The notes beneath the pieces were generated by a model, which saw nothing but the letters and a program-made list of their open reading frames with translations, made no database searches and was not told the origin of the DNA. A program made the translations under genes and the position numbers. This document shows positions 16,204 to 27,413 of a stretch of DNA of 44,585 nucleotides, piece after piece; the first letter of the stretch is position 1; every line of letters starts with the position of its first letter. The stretch comes from Akkermansia muciniphila (GTDB taxonomy: Bacteria; Verrucomicrobiota; Verrucomicrobiia; Verrucomicrobiales; Akkermansiaceae). The stretch covers positions 1-44,585 of the forward strand of contig CAMCYK010000019.1 in the NCBI GenBank assembly GCA_945883695.1, in the 5' to 3' direction.

Positions 16204-17349
16204 GTGGCCGACACCGAGACCCAGTTTTTCACCCTCACCGACGGGCCGATCCGTCTGCGCGACGGCGCCGAACTGCCCTCCGCCACCTTGGCCTACGAGT
16301 CCTGGGGCGAGCTCAATGCCGACGCCAGCAACGCGATCCTGCTGTTCCACGCGCTGTCCGGCTCCCACCACGCCTGTGGCCACACCCCGGTCATCCCGGG
16401 CACCGGCGAACTCTGGCAGTCGGAAATGCAGGACGGGTGGTGGAACGACATCATCGGCGAGGGCAAGGCGCTCGACACCACGAAATACTTCATTCTCTGC
16501 GCCAACTACCTCGGCGGTTGCTACGGCTCGACCGGCCCGGCCTCGATCAACCCGGCGACCGGCAAGCCCTACGGCGCCGCTTTCCCCCACGTCACCGCCG
16601 CCGACCAGGTGCAACTCCAGTCGCGGCTGCTCGACCACCTCGGCATCGGCAAGCTCCACGCGGTCGTCGGCGCCTCGGTCGGAGGACTCATCGCGCTGAC
16701 CTTCGCCACCCGCTTCCCGGAGCGGGTCAAGCATGTGATTTCGATCGCCGCCGGCTACAAGACCACCGTCCTCAACCGGCTGATCCTGTTCGAACAGATC
16801 CTCGCCATCGAGAACGACCCGCATTTCAACGGCGGCGACTACTACGGCGGCCCCGGCCCGCTCTACGGGCTGGCACTGGCCCGGATGATCTCCCACAAGA
16901 CCTTCGTCCACCTCGACGCGATCGAGCGCCGCGCCCGCCAGGACGTGGTCCAGCCCGACGACATCCTCGCCTGGTACCGCGTCCGCGACCAGTTCCAGAG
17001 CTACATGCTCCACCAGGGGAAAAAGTTCACCAAACGCTTCGACGCGAACACCTATCTGCGGATCATCGACATGTGGTCGCGCTTCGACGGTGCCCACGAG
17101 GGCGATGCCGAGACACCGGAAGACCTGTTCTCGCGCTGCGTCGCGGCCGGCCAGAAGTGGCTGGTGTTCTCGATCGACTCCGACTTCTGCTTCTATCCCG
17201 AGGAACAGACCGAACTGGTCAAGCACCTCGAACATGCCAAGGTCAACGTGATGCACCTGACCGTGCACTCCGACAAGGGCCACGATTCGTTCCTGTTAGA
17301 GCCGGATTTCTACACGCCGCATATCTCCTGGGTGCTCGGACACGCGTGA
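16204..17349 (+). CDS. metX: Homoserine O-acetyltransferase family protein (MetX)
   Basis: A 381-residue alpha/beta-hydrolase-fold acyltransferase that activates homoserine for methionine synthesis. Visible family elements are LFHALSGSHHACG, WWNDIIGEGKALDTTKYFILCANYLGGCYGSTGP split across residues 79-111, the nucleophile elbow GASVGG (Ser158), the acid in IDSDFCFYP and the His in KGHDSFLLEP. The elbow is GASVGG rather than the common GGSMGG, so acyl-donor or substrate preference may differ. The start is a GTG. A TTA codon appears as CTG-TTA-GAG near nt 17296. The convergent neighbour ends 14 bp downstream. Confidence 0.9.
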   Translation: MADTETQFFTLTDGPIRLRDGAELPSATLAYESWGELNADASNAILLFHALSGSHHACGHTPVIPGTGELWQSEMQDGWWNDIIGEGKALDTTKYFILCANYLGGCYGSTGPASINPATGKPYGAAFPHVTAADQVQLQSRLLDHLGIGKLHAVVGASVGGLIALTFATRFPERVKHVISIAAGYKTTVLNRLILFEQILAIENDPHFNGGDYYGGPGPLYGLALARMISHKTFVHLDAIERRARQDVVQPDDILAWYRVRDQFQSYMLHQGKKFTKRFDANTYLRIIDMWSRFDGAHEGDAETPEDLFSRCVAAGQKWLVFSIDSDFCFYPEEQTELVKHLEHAKVNVMHLTVHSDKGHDSFLLEPDFYTPHISWVLGHA

Positions 17350-17363
17350 GTCCAACTGATTCA

Positions 17364-18068
17364 TCATTCACGGCATGCGTCCGTAATGAGCGCCTTGTGC
17401 CCTATCAGAGAAACGGCGTCTTTCTCAATTTCGAGGGCCGCATCAACCTCGTTCGTATGCTTTAAAACGGCGATCAGTCTCAGGACACCCTCGACGAAAA
17501 CCTCCTCAAACACCTCCACATAATCGGAAACAACATCTTGAGGTAACTCCGAAGACGATTTTTCCTCTTCCAAAAAAACCCCACACTCTTTGAACTTTTG
17601 CTTTAATCGGCCGTATTCAGCCTCAGGACTCAGCATGTATTTCCTCGCCCAGTGATACTCTTTCAAGTCCACCAACGAAGTAACCACGATGCCGGCCACC
17701 CTCCCAGCAGCCTCCGGCGACATCGCCTCGATCTTCCGAAACAAGTCAACCGTTGCCCGAACATCCTTGAACGCGCGATTTATCGTTTCCAATTCAGAGA
17801 AAATATTTTTATCGCAGGCACCCTCCAGGATTAAATTTGTTTTTATTGCCCGAATCTCATCAAGCTTGTCCCGCGCTGGAGAATTTTCCTCCGCGAAATC
17901 GATCCAGTCCGACAGCATCGAATGATGGTCCCTGTCAGGTTCCGACGGAGCATGCTTCATGATATCGTCATGCAGCGATATCAACTTTTCCAACGCCTCC
18001 TTGTGCTTTCCCTTTCTCCGAAGGTTCCGGACCTCAAGTAGAATCATTTCTTCAAGCTCCTCGTTCAC
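17364..18068 (-). CDS. Hypothetical protein of low-GC composition
   Basis: A 234-residue soluble, mostly helical, acidic protein with no signal peptide or membrane helix. I do not recognise the family. The N-terminal part (EEMILLEVRNLRRKGKHKEALEKL) reads like a TPR-type helical hairpin, and the rest is long amphipathic helices (VSDYVEVFEEVFVEGVLRLIAVLKHTNEVDAALEIEK). Codon use is clearly more A/T-rich than the neighbours, with TTA, ATA and AAA codons in free contexts, which suggests recent acquisition. It is convergent with metX and preceded by 650 bp without genes. Confidence 0.7.
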   Translation of the reverse strand: MNEELEEMILLEVRNLRRKGKHKEALEKLISLHDDIMKHAPSEPDRDHHSMLSDWIDFAEENSPARDKLDEIRAIKTNLILEGACDKNIFSELETINRAFKDVRATVDLFRKIEAMSPEAAGRVAGIVVTSLVDLKEYHWARKYMLSPEAEYGRLKQKFKECGVFLEEEKSSSELPQDVVSDYVEVFEEVFVEGVLRLIAVLKHTNEVDAALEIEKDAVSLIGHKALITDACRE

Positions 18069-18716
18069 GGTAGCAGTCGTTGAATATTATCTGCGCTTTT
18101 CTGAGGGGAGGGTATTCTCGCTTCGCCGGCCCCACTCACGTCTCGTCGGGTTGTTCGCTTTCAAGATTTTTGTAAATCACCAACGATTTTATGTTTGTAT
18201 GCGCATTACGGTCGTCCCGCTGGAGTTCATGCTCCCTTCCTATTCATTCGCCCGGCGGGGCGCAAGGTCGCATCGCGTCGGGTTCCGGTGTGGGTGACGG
18301 ATGGGGAGGCTGGCCCGGCCATTCGCACCCGCCGGCGGGCCCGGCGGGGAAATGGTACTAGCCCGGCCGACCTTCCCCGCCTGCCGGCACCATCCAAGGC
18401 CCAGGCGGCAGAATGCCGCCTGACCATCGCCATGCCGCCTGCAAGGCGACACTCCACTCACCCCATGGGGTCAGTCCTATCGGATTAACATTATTGAATC
18501 GCAGCAGGCCTGGATGGGGCCAACTTAAGACGGATTGGCGGCGGTTCCTGTGGCCACGGATGGCCATCTCGTAGCGGGGTTTGGCCACGAGGTGATCGTT
18601 CTTCACTTCCTTGCCAGCGGTTCCTCACGGGCTTGGCGGAGGGGAGCGCGGTTCTTTGCGACGAGGCTTTGGGGACCATCCCAAATGCCTCTCATGAGGG
18701 CCTTTCTGACCCGGTC
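18069..18716. other. Gene-free stretch with an A/T-rich half, a 21-nt hairpin and no supported coding
   Basis: Bases 18069-18230 are A/T-rich, like the orphan gene they precede on the minus strand, and probably belong to the same acquired segment. The remainder is high GC. A perfect hairpin with 9-bp arms (CAGGCGGCA/TGCCGCCTG, 3-nt loop) lies at 18402-18422. Short frames here show no protein-like character. I see no tRNA, integrase or insertion-sequence gene. Confidence 0.55.
18402..18422. repeat. Perfect hairpin CAGGCGGCA-N3-TGCCGCCTG
   Basis: A 21-nt perfect palindrome with a 3-nt loop lies in the intergenic stretch downstream of the DUF1501 gene. It resembles the other palindromic intergenic units in this window in size and loop length but not in sequence. 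No T tract follows, so a terminator role is not clear. Confidence 0.6.
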
Positions 18717-20144
18717 TCACGCGAGGATCTTCCTCATCACCTTGCCGTGCACGTCGGTCAGCCGGAAATCCCGGCCGCCGAAGCGGTAGGTGAGCTGCTC
18801 GTGATCCATCCCGAGCAGGTGCAGCACGGTGGCCCACAGGTCGTACACGTTGCAGGGATCCTCGACGGCATGGTAGCCGAGATCGTCGGTGGCCCCGAGC
18901 ACGCTGCCGCCGCGCACCCCGCCGCCGGCCAGCCACAGGCTGAAGCCGTGGGGATTGTGGTCGCGGCCGTCGCCGCCTTGCGAGAAGGGCGTGCGGCCGA
19001 ACTCACCGGTAAAGACGATCAGCGTCTCGTCCAGCAAGCCGCGCGACTTCAGGTCGCGGATCAGCCCGGCCAGCGGCTGATCGACCTGGAAGGCCATCGA
19101 GCCGTGGCCCTCCTTGATCTTGCCGTGCTGGTCCCACGGGTTGCCGGGCCCGCCGAGGCCGATCCCGTTCGACACGCAGCTCAGCTCGACGAAGCGCACG
19201 CCGCGCTCGATCAAGCGCCGCGCGACCAGGCACTGCCGCGCGTAGGCCGCCTTGTACTTGTCGGGCGAATCCATGCCATACAGCCGCTTGGTCGCCTCGG
19301 TCTCGCCGGACAGATCGCAAAGGTCCGGCACCGCGACCTGCATCCGGTAGGCGGTCTCGTAGTTGCGGATCGCCGCCTCGACCTGCGGGTCGCCCGCGGT
19401 GGCCGCGAAGGGCTGGTCGCAGTCGCGGATCAACTGCAGCCGCCGCCGCTGCAAGGCATCGCGCTCGCCGGGCCGGACGTTCGCCAGCGCGGGGTCGCGG
19501 TCGACCTGGAAGACCGACGCCTGGTGCTGGGCCGGCAGGTAGCCGCTGCTGAACAAGCCGAGCCCGCCATGGGGCACCACCGCGCCGCCGCTTTGCAGGA
19601 CGACGAAACCGGGCAGGTTCTCGTTGAGCGAGCCGAGCCCGTACGAGGCCCAGGCTCCCGCGGTCGGATGGCCGACGAAGGGAAAGCCGGTGTGGATCGC
19701 GTAATTGCCCTGCGCGTGTTCGTTGACCTTGCTGGTCATCGAGCGGATCACCGCCAGCTCGTCCGCCAGCCCGGCGAGTTCCGGGAACAGGTCGGTCATC
19801 TCGATCCCGCTCTGTCCGCGCGGCCTGGCCTCCCACGGGCTGCCCATGATGTTGCCGTTGTTGTTGAACATCGTCGGCTTCACCGGCACCGGCATCGGCT
19901 GGCCGTGGCGGCGCTTGAGCTCGGGCTTGGGGTCGAAGGAATCGACGTGCGACACACCGCCGCTCATGTAGGCGAAGATCACCTGCTTGGCCCGCGGCCG
20001 GAAATGCGGCGTGCCGGCGACCCGCGGCACCGCGGCACCGGAGGCGGTCCGCGACAGCATGGCGGACATCGCCAGCGAGCCGAAGCCGAGCGAGCAGCGC
20101 CGCAGCATCTCGCGGCGGGAAAGGGCGGAGGAAAAGGACGACAT
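18717..20144 (-). CDS. DUF1501 domain protein (sulfatase-like fold, Tat-exported)
   Basis: A 475-residue protein. The N-terminus has a twin-arginine-type signal ([29 protein letters not shown]), so export is likely as a folded protein. The rest matches DUF1501: [48 protein letters not shown] with [15 protein letters not shown], and a C-terminal [23 protein letters not shown]. The family belongs to the alkaline-phosphatase-like superfamily; function is unproven. It ends a two-gene unit: the DUF1549/DUF1553 cytochrome gene stops 10 bp upstream of its start. This pairing is a hallmark of Planctomycetes and Verrucomicrobia. Confidence 0.93.
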   Translation of the reverse strand: MSSFSSALSRREMLRRCSLGFGSLAMSAMLSRTASGAAVPRVAGTPHFRPRAKQVIFAYMSGGVSHVDSFDPKPELKRRHGQPMPVPVKPTMFNNNGNIMGSPWEARPRGQSGIEMTDLFPELAGLADELAVIRSMTSKVNEHAQGNYAIHTGFPFVGHPTAGAWASYGLGSLNENLPGFVVLQSGGAVVPHGGLGLFSSGYLPAQHQASVFQVDRDPALANVRPGERDALQRRRLQLIRDCDQPFAATAGDPQVEAAIRNYETAYRMQVAVPDLCDLSGETEATKRLYGMDSPDKYKAAYARQCLVARRLIERGVRFVELSCVSNGIGLGGPGNPWDQHGKIKEGHGSMAFQVDQPLAGLIRDLKSRGLLDETLIVFTGEFGRTPFSQGGDGRDHNPHGFSLWLAGGGVRGGSVLGATDDLGYHAVEDPCNVYDLWATVLHLLGMDHEQLTYRFGGRDFRLTDVHGKVMRKILA

Positions 20145-20154
20145 GGCGGCGGGT

Positions 20155-23100
20155 CTAACGGAGATAGATGAATTCCTTGAAATTGAAAATCGACTGCGCG
20201 AGGTCGCGCCAGACGAGATGCCCGCCGTCGGGACCGTGCTCGCGGGCGAGGTCGGCGAGATAAGCGTCGATCATTTCCAGCTCGTTCGCGAAAGGAGGCC
20301 GGCCGAGCGCATGGAGGAACATCCGCCCGATCCTCTCGTCCGCGGTTTCAGGCGTCTCTAACAGCACATCCGCCCACCGTCCGGCCTGCTCGATGACGAA
20401 GGGGTCGTTGAGCAGGGCGAGCGATTGGCCGGGCACGTTGGTCGAGTCGCGCCGGCCGAGGGTGGTGAAGGGCCGCGGCGCGTCGAAGACCTCGAGGAAG
20501 GGGCTCAGGAAGTTCCGCCGGATCGTCAGGTAAACGCTGCGCCGCCGCTGGCCGGCCGGCGGCGCGAGGGCATCGGCTCCGGGTCCGTACATCGCCGGGT
20601 CGAGCCGTCCGCTGTTCGCCAGCAGGGTGTCCCGCAGCGCCTCGCCTTCCAGCCGGCGGACCCGGGCACGGGACAGCCAGCGGTTGTCCGGATCGAGCTC
20701 CCGCGCCTCCGGCGACGCCTCGCTCGACCGTTGCCAGGCTTCGCTGGTGACCAGCAGGCGGATCATCCGCTTCGCCGACCAGCCCTCCTCCTGAAAGCGC
20801 GCCGCGAGGTAATCCAGCAGTTCGGGATGGGTCGGTTGCTCGCCCAGCCGGCCGAAATTGTCGACCGTCCCCACCAGCCCGCGGCCGAACAGATGGTGCC
20901 ACAGCCGGTTCACCATCACCCGCGAGGTCAGCGTATTGTCGGCGCGCGTCAGATCTTCCGCCAGTTCGAGCCGGCCGCTCCGGCGGGTCGCGTACGGTTG
21001 GTTGGAGACCAGTTCGAGGTAGCCGCGCGGCACCGTCGCCGCCGGCTTCAAATGATCGCCGCGCTCCATCAAGGGCGCGTCCGTCCCGACCGTCTCATAC
21101 ACGCCGGGCGCGCGCCGCGGCTCGGGAATCTCCGCCTCGAGCTTGCGGTAGGCCGCGACCCACGACGCCAGTTCCGGCAGTTCCTCCAGCGAGGTCGGCA
21201 GCAGGCCGACGCGCACGAAGGCGTCGAGAAAGGCATGCTGTTCCGCCGTCAGCCGGTCCTCGACCCACGCGCCGATGGCCGCTTGCAATTCGCGCCGGAT
21301 TTCCTCCGCGAAGCCGTCCGTCGTCTCGGCGACGCCGGCGATCCCGCCCGTCGGGATGACTTCGACCGGACTCGCCCCTTCATGGAACACCACCCGCGAG
21401 ACCCCGAAAAACGAGCGCCCGCCCGGACCGGCCTGGGCGTGATCGCGCGATACCGAGTCGCCCGCGGTGACGAATTCGAGATGGGCCATCGTCCCCTTGC
21501 GATACTCGGTGTCGAGCCGGACCCAGGTCGGCTTCGAGCTGTCGAGGTTCGCCTGCGGAAAGATCTCGCCGTTGCCGATCGGGTAGTTGTCGGGGATCAA
21601 GCGGACCCGCGCGCCCTGGCCACCGACCACCCGCACGCTGATCGCGCCGTGGGTGATCTTGAAGCGCGGCGAGGTGAAGACCCCGTGGTGTTTCGACGAC
21701 AGGAGGTGGCTGTAAGCGCCCGCCGGCAACAGCCCGCCGAGCACCGAGTCCCCTTCCGGCTCGATGGCGAAGCCGCCGGGCGTCTCCAACGTTTCCGGCG
21801 GATTGATCCCGAGCGCGAACCAAGGTTCTCCCGTCTTGCTGCTGGCGTCCCAGAAGGTCGTGAACTCCGCCGGCTTCGGCGCGGCCACCGGCGCGGGCTG
21901 GACCGCTTCGCGCGAGCGCTTCGACCGGTGCAGTGGATGGGACGGATCGTCCACCGCCGCTTGGAAGGCCGCGAGTTGCCGCCGCCGCGCGGCGTCCTGC
22001 CGCGGATAATCCGGAAAGCTCGCGGCCAGTTCGGCGGAGTCGGCGAGGATCGCGGCGATCTCCCGCTCGCGCCCGGTCCGCTGCTCCGCCGTCAGGGCAT
22101 CCGATATCTCCTCCGCCGAAACCTCGCCGGGGCCCGCCTGGAACGACCGGGCGATCTCATCGGCGCCCAGCGCGCGGCGATAGAGACGCGCTTCCTCGAT
22201 CGCGCCGTGGAAAAAGGGACTGCCGCCACCGGTGTGGCGCATCCCTAACAGGATTCGCGCGCTCCCCGCTTCATAGGACCTGAGCCGGGCGGCGTCCCCC
22301 GCGGGCAAGTAGGCCGCGCCGTACGGCTCGCCATTGCGGTAGAGCTCGATGCCGTGATCGGCGCGATACACGATCGCGAGGTGCACCCGTCCGTCGGCCG
22401 GCGTGTTCTCCTCGTCACCGCCGGGATTCCTCGAGCGGACGCCCAATTCGCTGCCGGCCATCCAGTGCCGCGGAGATCCTTCGGCGTAAACGATCGAGTC
22501 GAACACCGTCCCGTCCCCGCTCTCGACCGTGATCACCCCGCCGCCCCGCTGGGTGAGATCGGCCACCGTGACCCATGCCTCCAGGGTTTTTTCCGCCAGG
22601 TTCTCCGCGAGGGGCGGCGTTCGGAGGAACGCGCCCTTGCCATCCAGAACGAGCCGGCCGTCGCGCACCACCGCGCCGCCTTGCAGCTCCCCGTGCAGCC
22701 CGCCGAGCGAGTCGCCCGCGTCCTTGTCAAAAGTCCATACCGCCAGCGGACCGGCGGCTGGCGACGACTCCACCGGCCCGCCCCGCTTCGCCAGCGCGGC
22801 CGCCCGGGCCGCCCGTTCGATCCCCGCGATCCGCAATTTCGCCGCGGCGATCCGCTCCGCCAGCTCGTCTCCGGGCACCGCCACGGGCCGCCCGCCCCCC
22901 GCGCCGCCCAACTGCCGGTGCAGGTCATCCGCGGAGCGCGTCCATGCCTCCGCCAGCGAGCCCTTGATCTGCGCCTTGAGCCGGACCAATTCCTCGCGGT
23001 TCACCCGCAGCCGCTCCGGCAGATCGATCGCGACGTGCCCCGGCCGGCTGCTGGCGAAAATTCCATACAGCGCGAAGTAATCGCGCTGGCTGATCGGGTC

Positions 23101-24204
23101 GAACTTGTGGTCGTGGCAGCGGGCGCAGGACGTGGTGAGTCCTTGGAAGGCCTTCGAGATCACGTCGATCTGGTTGTCCACCGTCTTCACCTGCTCGTCC
23201 AGGGTGTCGATCGGTTGGAAGCCGTGCTCGACCAGCCGCAGGTTCGCGGGGCCGATCACCGACTCGTTGATGCCCTCTTCCGGATTCAGCCGCGGCGGGT
23301 CCAACAAATCACCGGCGACGTGCTCGCGGATCAACTGGTTCCACGGCACGTCGGCATTCAGCGCGCGGATCAGATAATCGCGGTAGCGCCACGCGTGCGG
23401 GATCTCCGGATCCCCTTCGCTGCCGTGGCTTTCTGCGAAGCGGGTCAGGTCCATCCAGTGGCGTGCCCAGCGCTCGCCGAAACGCGGGGATGCCAGCAAG
23501 CGGTCGACCACGCGCTCGAAGGCTTCTTCCGCCGGGTCCGCGAGAAATGCCCGCGTTTCCTCCGGCGTGGGCGCCAAGCCGGTCAACGCGAAGCTCACCC
23601 GCCGCAGCAGGACCGGGCGGTCCGCCAGCGCCGCGGGCGCGAGCCCGTGCTCCGCCAGCTTCGCGTCGAGAAAGCGATCGACCGGATGCGCCGCCGGGCC
23701 GTCGGGCGGCGCGGGCATCACCAAGGGCTTGAAGCTCCACCAGTCGCGCCGGGCCTGGAACACGGTTCCCCAATCGGCAGCCAGATTCGCGCCGGGGACC
23801 GGCGGTTCGTCGCGGGGATCGGCGGCACCGCCGTCGATCCATTTCTTGAAATCCTCGACGACCACCGCGGAGAGCTGGGGCCGGTCCTTCGGCATCCGCT
23901 CCGCCGGATCGGCGTGCAGGATCGACCGGATCAGCAGGCTGTCGCCCGCGTTTCCCGCAACCAGCGCCTCCCCGCTGTCGCCGCCTTCCAGCAGCCCTTC
24001 CCGCGAGTCCAGCCGCAGCCCGCCTTTCTGTTTGTCGGTCCCGTGGCATTCGTAGCATTCGCCGGCGAGAATCGGGCGGATCCGCTGCTCGAAAAACTCC
24101 AGTTGCGCCGGGGTCGGAGCCGCGGTCGCCACGTTCGCCGCTGCAGCCATTCCCGCGAGGAACCAGCGACCCGGCCCGCACCCGGCCGACTTTCCCCGCG
24201 GCAC
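20155..24204 (-). CDS. Planctomycete-type cytochrome protein: PSCyt1, DUF1549, LamG, DUF1553
   Basis: About 1349 residues. In order: an export signal ([19 protein letters not shown]), a PSCyt1 domain with haem motif CYECH, DUF1549 ([38 protein letters not shown]) with a second motif CARCH, a LamG/concanavalin-like domain ([13 protein letters not shown] to [16 protein letters not shown]), and DUF1553 at the C-terminus ([35 protein letters not shown]). The domain set is linked to periplasmic degradation of complex glycans, but substrate and reaction are unknown. I chose the GTG at 24204; an ATG at 24366 would add 54 residues lacking any signal-like character. TTA codons occur as CTG-TTA-G near 20359 and 22238. 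Confidence 0.9.
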   Translation of the reverse strand: MPRGKSAGCGPGRWFLAGMAAAANVATAAPTPAQLEFFEQRIRPILAGECYECHGTDKQKGGLRLDSREGLLEGGDSGEALVAGNAGDSLLIRSILHADPAERMPKDRPQLSAVVVEDFKKWIDGGAADPRDEPPVPGANLAADWGTVFQARRDWWSFKPLVMPAPPDGPAAHPVDRFLDAKLAEHGLAPAALADRPVLLRRVSFALTGLAPTPEETRAFLADPAEEAFERVVDRLLASPRFGERWARHWMDLTRFAESHGSEGDPEIPHAWRYRDYLIRALNADVPWNQLIREHVAGDLLDPPRLNPEEGINESVIGPANLRLVEHGFQPIDTLDEQVKTVDNQIDVISKAFQGLTTSCARCHDHKFDPISQRDYFALYGIFASSRPGHVAIDLPERLRVNREELVRLKAQIKGSLAEAWTRSADDLHRQLGGAGGGRPVAVPGDELAERIAAAKLRIAGIERAARAAALAKRGGPVESSPAAGPLAVWTFDKDAGDSLGGLHGELQGGAVVRDGRLVLDGKGAFLRTPPLAENLAEKTLEAWVTVADLTQRGGGVITVESGDGTVFDSIVYAEGSPRHWMAGSELGVRSRNPGGDEENTPADGRVHLAIVYRADHGIELYRNGEPYGAAYLPAGDAARLRSYEAGSARILLGMRHTGGGSPFFHGAIEEARLYRRALGADEIARSFQAGPGEVSAEEISDALTAEQRTGREREIAAILADSAELAASFPDYPRQDAARRRQLAAFQAAVDDPSHPLHRSKRSREAVQPAPVAAPKPAEFTTFWDASSKTGEPWFALGINPPETLETPGGFAIEPEGDSVLGGLLPAGAYSHLLSSKHHGVFTSPRFKITHGAISVRVVGGQGARVRLIPDNYPIGNGEIFPQANLDSSKPTWVRLDTEYRKGTMAHLEFVTAGDSVSRDHAQAGPGGRSFFGVSRVVFHEGASPVEVIPTGGIAGVAETTDGFAEEIRRELQAAIGAWVEDRLTAEQHAFLDAFVRVGLLPTSLEELPELASWVAAYRKLEAEIPEPRRAPGVYETVGTDAPLMERGDHLKPAATVPRGYLELVSNQPYATRRSGRLELAEDLTRADNTLTSRVMVNRLWHHLFGRGLVGTVDNFGRLGEQPTHPELLDYLAARFQEEGWSAKRMIRLLVTSEAWQRSSEASPEARELDPDNRWLSRARVRRLEGEALRDTLLANSGRLDPAMYGPGADALAPPAGQRRRSVYLTIRRNFLSPFLEVFDAPRPFTTLGRRDSTNVPGQSLALLNDPFVIEQAGRWADVLLETPETADERIGRMFLHALGRPPFANELEMIDAYLADLAREHGPDGGHLVWRDLAQSIFNFKEFIYLR

Positions 24205-24383
24205 GGTGGGGTTCTTCCCGGCCGGAGATTTCGAAGAGTGTTTCAAGCCACAGGCTACCGCCGAGACCTGGCGCCTCTTGCAGTTCGCAACGGAAAAATG
24301 ACAATCCCGGTCCAGCGAGGCCTCCCCCGGGAGAGAGGCTTCGCAGGCCGGGATTGCCGGGTGCATTGCGGAACGGAAAGAAC

Positions 24384-24869
24384 TTACTTGGCCGGTGGCA
24401 GGATCACGGTGTCGATGACGTGGATGACGCCATTGCTGGCTTCGATGTCGGCCTTCGCCACCTTGGCGCTTTCATTGAGCATCAGGGAGCCGTCCTTGAC
24501 GGACAACTTGATCTCCTTCTTGTTCACGGCGGTCGCCTTGTCGAGCTTGACGGCGGCGGTCGACATCACTTTGCCGCTGACGACATGATAAGTGAGAATG
24601 TCAACCAGCTTCGCCTTGTTCTCCGGCTTGAGCAGTTCTTCGACCGTGCCGGCCGGCAGCTTTGCGAAAGCCGCGTCGGTCGGCGCGAAAACGGTGAACG
24701 GGCCTTCGCCCTTCAGCGTTTCGACCAGGCCAGCGGCCTTCACGGCGGCGACCAGGGTCTTGAAGGAGCCGGCTTCCACGGCGGTATCGACGATGTCCTT
24801 CTTATCGGCGGCGACGGCGAACGAGGTCATGGCGAAGAGGGCGATGACGGAACGGAACAGTTTTTTCAT
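24384..24869 (-). CDS. Fasciclin (FAS1) domain secreted protein
   Basis: A 161-residue protein with a signal peptide ([21 protein letters not shown]) and a single FAS1 domain. The two conserved FAS1 regions are visible: [19 protein letters not shown] (H1) and [11 protein letters not shown] with [14 protein letters not shown] (H2). FAS1 proteins mediate adhesion in matrices and cell surfaces. It precedes the cytochrome gene by 179 bp (using the start chosen for that gene). Codon use is slightly richer in A/T-ending codons than its neighbours, as often seen in abundant small exported proteins. The 259 bp upstream contain a short A/T-rich patch and nothing else recognisable. Confidence 0.92.
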   Translation of the reverse strand: MKKLFRSVIALFAMTSFAVAADKKDIVDTAVEAGSFKTLVAAVKAAGLVETLKGEGPFTVFAPTDAAFAKLPAGTVEELLKPENKAKLVDILTYHVVSGKVMSTAAVKLDKATAVNKKEIKLSVKDGSLMLNESAKVAKADIEASNGVIHVIDTVILPPAK

Positions 24870-25128
24870 AATTGCGTGTGATGGTTGGTTTTGGTCGGAG
24901 CCATTGGCGGCTACATGGGGAGAGTTCGGTGAAACCCGGATTTTGGATTCATCGATTTTGATTTTTCTTCGATTTGACCGGATTTCCACTGAGATATGTG
25001 GATCCAGCGCACGCCCCCCAGGCGCACGTTTCCCCGGCCCGCGGAGCGCGGCGGCGGAAAAGCATCCGCCCCGATGCAAGCCCCGGAGCTTGCCGCGGCG
25101 GGTCCGGCGGTGGAAACTCGCGGCGTCC

Positions 25129-26499
25129 ATGAGCGATGCCCCTGAGGAAACCAAGCCGCCGACGCTGGCCCACCGGCTGGAGTATGCCCTTTACCGGGCG
25201 GTGGAGGGCGTGCTCGGGCTCGCCTCGCTGGAAACCGTGACCCGGGCCGGGGAAGTCCTCGGCATGGCCGCCTGGCTCCTTTCGCCGAAGCACCGCCGGC
25301 TGGTGACCCGCAATTTGCGGATCGCCACCGCGGCCGAGGCTCCCGCTGCCGCGGAGACCCGCCGCCGGGTCCGCGAAACCTTCATCCGCGCCGGTGGCAA
25401 CATGCTGGGCAGCATTCGCGCGGTGACCATGCAGCCGGCAGAACTGCGGAAGCACATCGCGATCACCGGCTTGGAACACATGCGGATCCCGGTCGAAAGC
25501 GGCCGCGGGGTGGTGGTGGTCTGGTCGCACATGGGCAACTGGGAAGTCCTCGCGCAACTGGTGCCCGAGCTCGGCGGCAGCGTCCGCGGCGGCCCGATCT
25601 ACCGCCCGCTGGAGAATCCGCTGCTCGACCGGCTCACCATCCAGCGCCGGACCCAGCAGGGGGCCGTGCTGTTCAACAAGCACGACGGCTTCCTCGGCCC
25701 GGCCGCCGTGCTCCGCGGCGGCGGGGCGGTCAGCGTGATGACCGACCAGCGCGCCGGCGGCCACGGCGAACTGTGCCCCTTCTTCGGCCGCCTCTCGTCC
25801 TGCACTCCCCTGCCCGGCCTGCTGGCGCGGCGCACCGGCGCGGCGATGGTCACGATCTCGATCACCTCGCTGACCACCGGCCGGTGGCGGCTGGCGATCC
25901 GACCCGTCCCCGACAAGGCGCGCACCCCGGAAATCCTCCGCCACCTGGAGACCGCGATGCGCGACCGCCTGACCGATGTCTTCTGGTTCCACGACCGCTG
26001 GCGCGTCGACAGCATCCGCCCGCTGAGCTTTTTCACCAAGGAAGCGCCGACCGAAGCGGCGCGCAGCGCGACCGTGCCGACCCGCTTGGTCGCGACCCTC
26101 CCGCCGGGGAATCCCGCCGCCGTCGAATGCCTCGCCGCCTTGCTCGAATTGCGGCCGGACGCGCGGATCGACGTGCTCGACCCCGGCGACCTCGCGCCGC
26201 TGCCCGACGATTCCCGGATCGTCCGTTTCCCGTGGGACCGCGGGGTCCCGGTCGAGCACCTGACGGGCCTGTTAGAGCGCTGCGACGCGTCCCACCCGGC
26301 ACCGCTCGATTGCGCGTGGTTGCTCGACGGCGACCGCGACCTCGCCCGGGCCGCCGAGCGGCTCGGCCTGCGGGCGATCATCGGCGCGGGCGTCGACGGC
26401 AAGCCGTGGACCCGCGGCTACCCGGTGCCGGCGGATGCCGCCGGCTGGCGGGAGCTCGCGGCGGAACTGGTGCTCACCCGCAAGAACCGGCCGGCATGA
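25129..26499 (+). CDS. LpxL/HtrB-family acyltransferase with an extra C-terminal domain
   Basis: A 456-residue protein. Residues 1-310 match the lysophospholipid/Kdo-lipid A acyltransferase family: the catalytic HX4E is H134-MGNW-E139, followed by [16 protein letters not shown] and [19 protein letters not shown], as in late acyltransferases of lipid A synthesis. From about residue 315 a further 140-residue part begins [21 protein letters not shown] and reads like the first Rossmann half of a heptosyltransferase (GT9) fold, without the catalytic second half. The stop overlaps the next start (ATGA). The neighbours (ELM1-like, GT4) point to lipopolysaccharide or lipid A assembly at the inner membrane. 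Confidence 0.88.
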   Translation: MSDAPEETKPPTLAHRLEYALYRAVEGVLGLASLETVTRAGEVLGMAAWLLSPKHRRLVTRNLRIATAAEAPAAAETRRRVRETFIRAGGNMLGSIRAVTMQPAELRKHIAITGLEHMRIPVESGRGVVVVWSHMGNWEVLAQLVPELGGSVRGGPIYRPLENPLLDRLTIQRRTQQGAVLFNKHDGFLGPAAVLRGGGAVSVMTDQRAGGHGELCPFFGRLSSCTPLPGLLARRTGAAMVTISITSLTTGRWRLAIRPVPDKARTPEILRHLETAMRDRLTDVFWFHDRWRVDSIRPLSFFTKEAPTEAARSATVPTRLVATLPPGNPAAVECLAALLELRPDARIDVLDPGDLAPLPDDSRIVRFPWDRGVPVEHLTGLLERCDASHPAPLDCAWLLDGDRDLARAAERLGLRAIIGAGVDGKPWTRGYPVPADAAGWRELAAELVLTRKNRPA

Positions 26500-27413
26500 A
26501 AGCGCCGCTCGACGTCTGGGTCCTGTCCGATGGCAAACCGGGCCATGAAACCCAATCGTTCGGGCTGGCCGAGGCGATCGGCCGGCGGCGGCCGCTGCGG
26601 ATTTCCAAGATCAAGATCGGCGGTGCCGGCGGCCGCTTCGCCCGGTTGCGCGAGGCCTGGCGGGAAAGCCGGCGGCTGCCCGCGCCGCGGCTGCTGATCG
26701 GGGCCGGCCACGCCGTGCATGCCGCCTTGCTGGGGCTGTCGCGCACGGCCGACGCGCCCTGCGTGCTGCTGATGAAGCCGACACTGCCGGCCGCGCTGTT
26801 CGATCTCTGCCTGATTCCCGGGCACGATCTCGGCGGCAAGGACACCCCGGACCACGTGATCCCGACCCTCGGCGCGCTCAACCGGGTGCCGCCGCCGGGC
26901 GACGGTCCGCGGCACGGCGGGCTGATCCTGTTAGGCGGGCCCTCGGCTGCCCACGGCTGGGACGCGGAGGGCATCCGCAAGGCGGTGGGCAGGATCGTCG
27001 CCGCCTGCGGCGACCGGCCCTGGCGGATCACCGACTCCCGCCGCTCGCCCGCGGGCACGCTGGCGGACCTGTCGGCGGCCTGTCCGGCGCTGGCGGCGTA
27101 TCCCCATGCCGGGACCGGCCGCGACTGGCTGCCGCAGCGGCTGGCAGAGGCCGCCGAGGTCTGGGTGACGGAGGACAGCGTGTCGATGATCTACGAGGCC
27201 CTTAGTAGTGGCGCGCGGGTCGGGTTGCTGCCGGTGCCCGCCGCGAAAAAGGCCGGTCGCGTCGCGCGTGGCATCGCGCGGCTGGCCGACGAGGGATTTG
27301 TCACCCGCTTCGCCGACTGGTCGCCCGCGACCGGGCTCACCGCGCCACCGCGGGTGCTGCGCGAGGCGGACCGCTGCGCGGAGCTCGTGCTCGAACGGTT
27401 TTTTCCGGCATGA
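26496..27413 (+). CDS. ELM1/GtrOC1-family protein (mitochondrial fission ELM1-like)
   Basis: A 305-residue protein. It matches the ELM1 family (DUF1022): WVLSDGKPGHETQSFGLAEAIG at the start, LIGAGHAVHAALLGLSR, CVLLMKPTLPAALFDLCLIPGHD, LILLGGPSAAHGWD and VWVTEDSVSMIYEALSSGARVGLLP. The bacterial family has a GT-B-like fold and is found in lipopolysaccharide gene clusters, where a glycosyltransferase role is suspected but not proven. It overlaps both neighbours by 4 bp (ATGA), so the three genes form one tightly coupled operon. The segment ALSS near nt 27203 uses unusual codons (CTT-AGT-AGT). Confidence 0.85.
   Translation: MKAPLDVWVLSDGKPGHETQSFGLAEAIGRRRPLRISKIKIGGAGGRFARLREAWRESRRLPAPRLLIGAGHAVHAALLGLSRTADAPCVLLMKPTLPAALFDLCLIPGHDLGGKDTPDHVIPTLGALNRVPPPGDGPRHGGLILLGGPSAAHGWDAEGIRKAVGRIVAACGDRPWRITDSRRSPAGTLADLSAACPALAAYPHAGTGRDWLPQRLAEAAEVWVTEDSVSMIYEALSSGARVGLLPVPAAKKAGRVARGIARLADEGFVTRFADWSPATGLTAPPRVLREADRCAELVLERFFPA

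Noticed and set aside
18491-18679. Short minus-strand frame in the gene-free stretch downstream of the DUF1501 gene
   Set aside because: The composition is rich in Pro, Arg and Ser without structure-like pattern, and there is no promoter or neighbour support.
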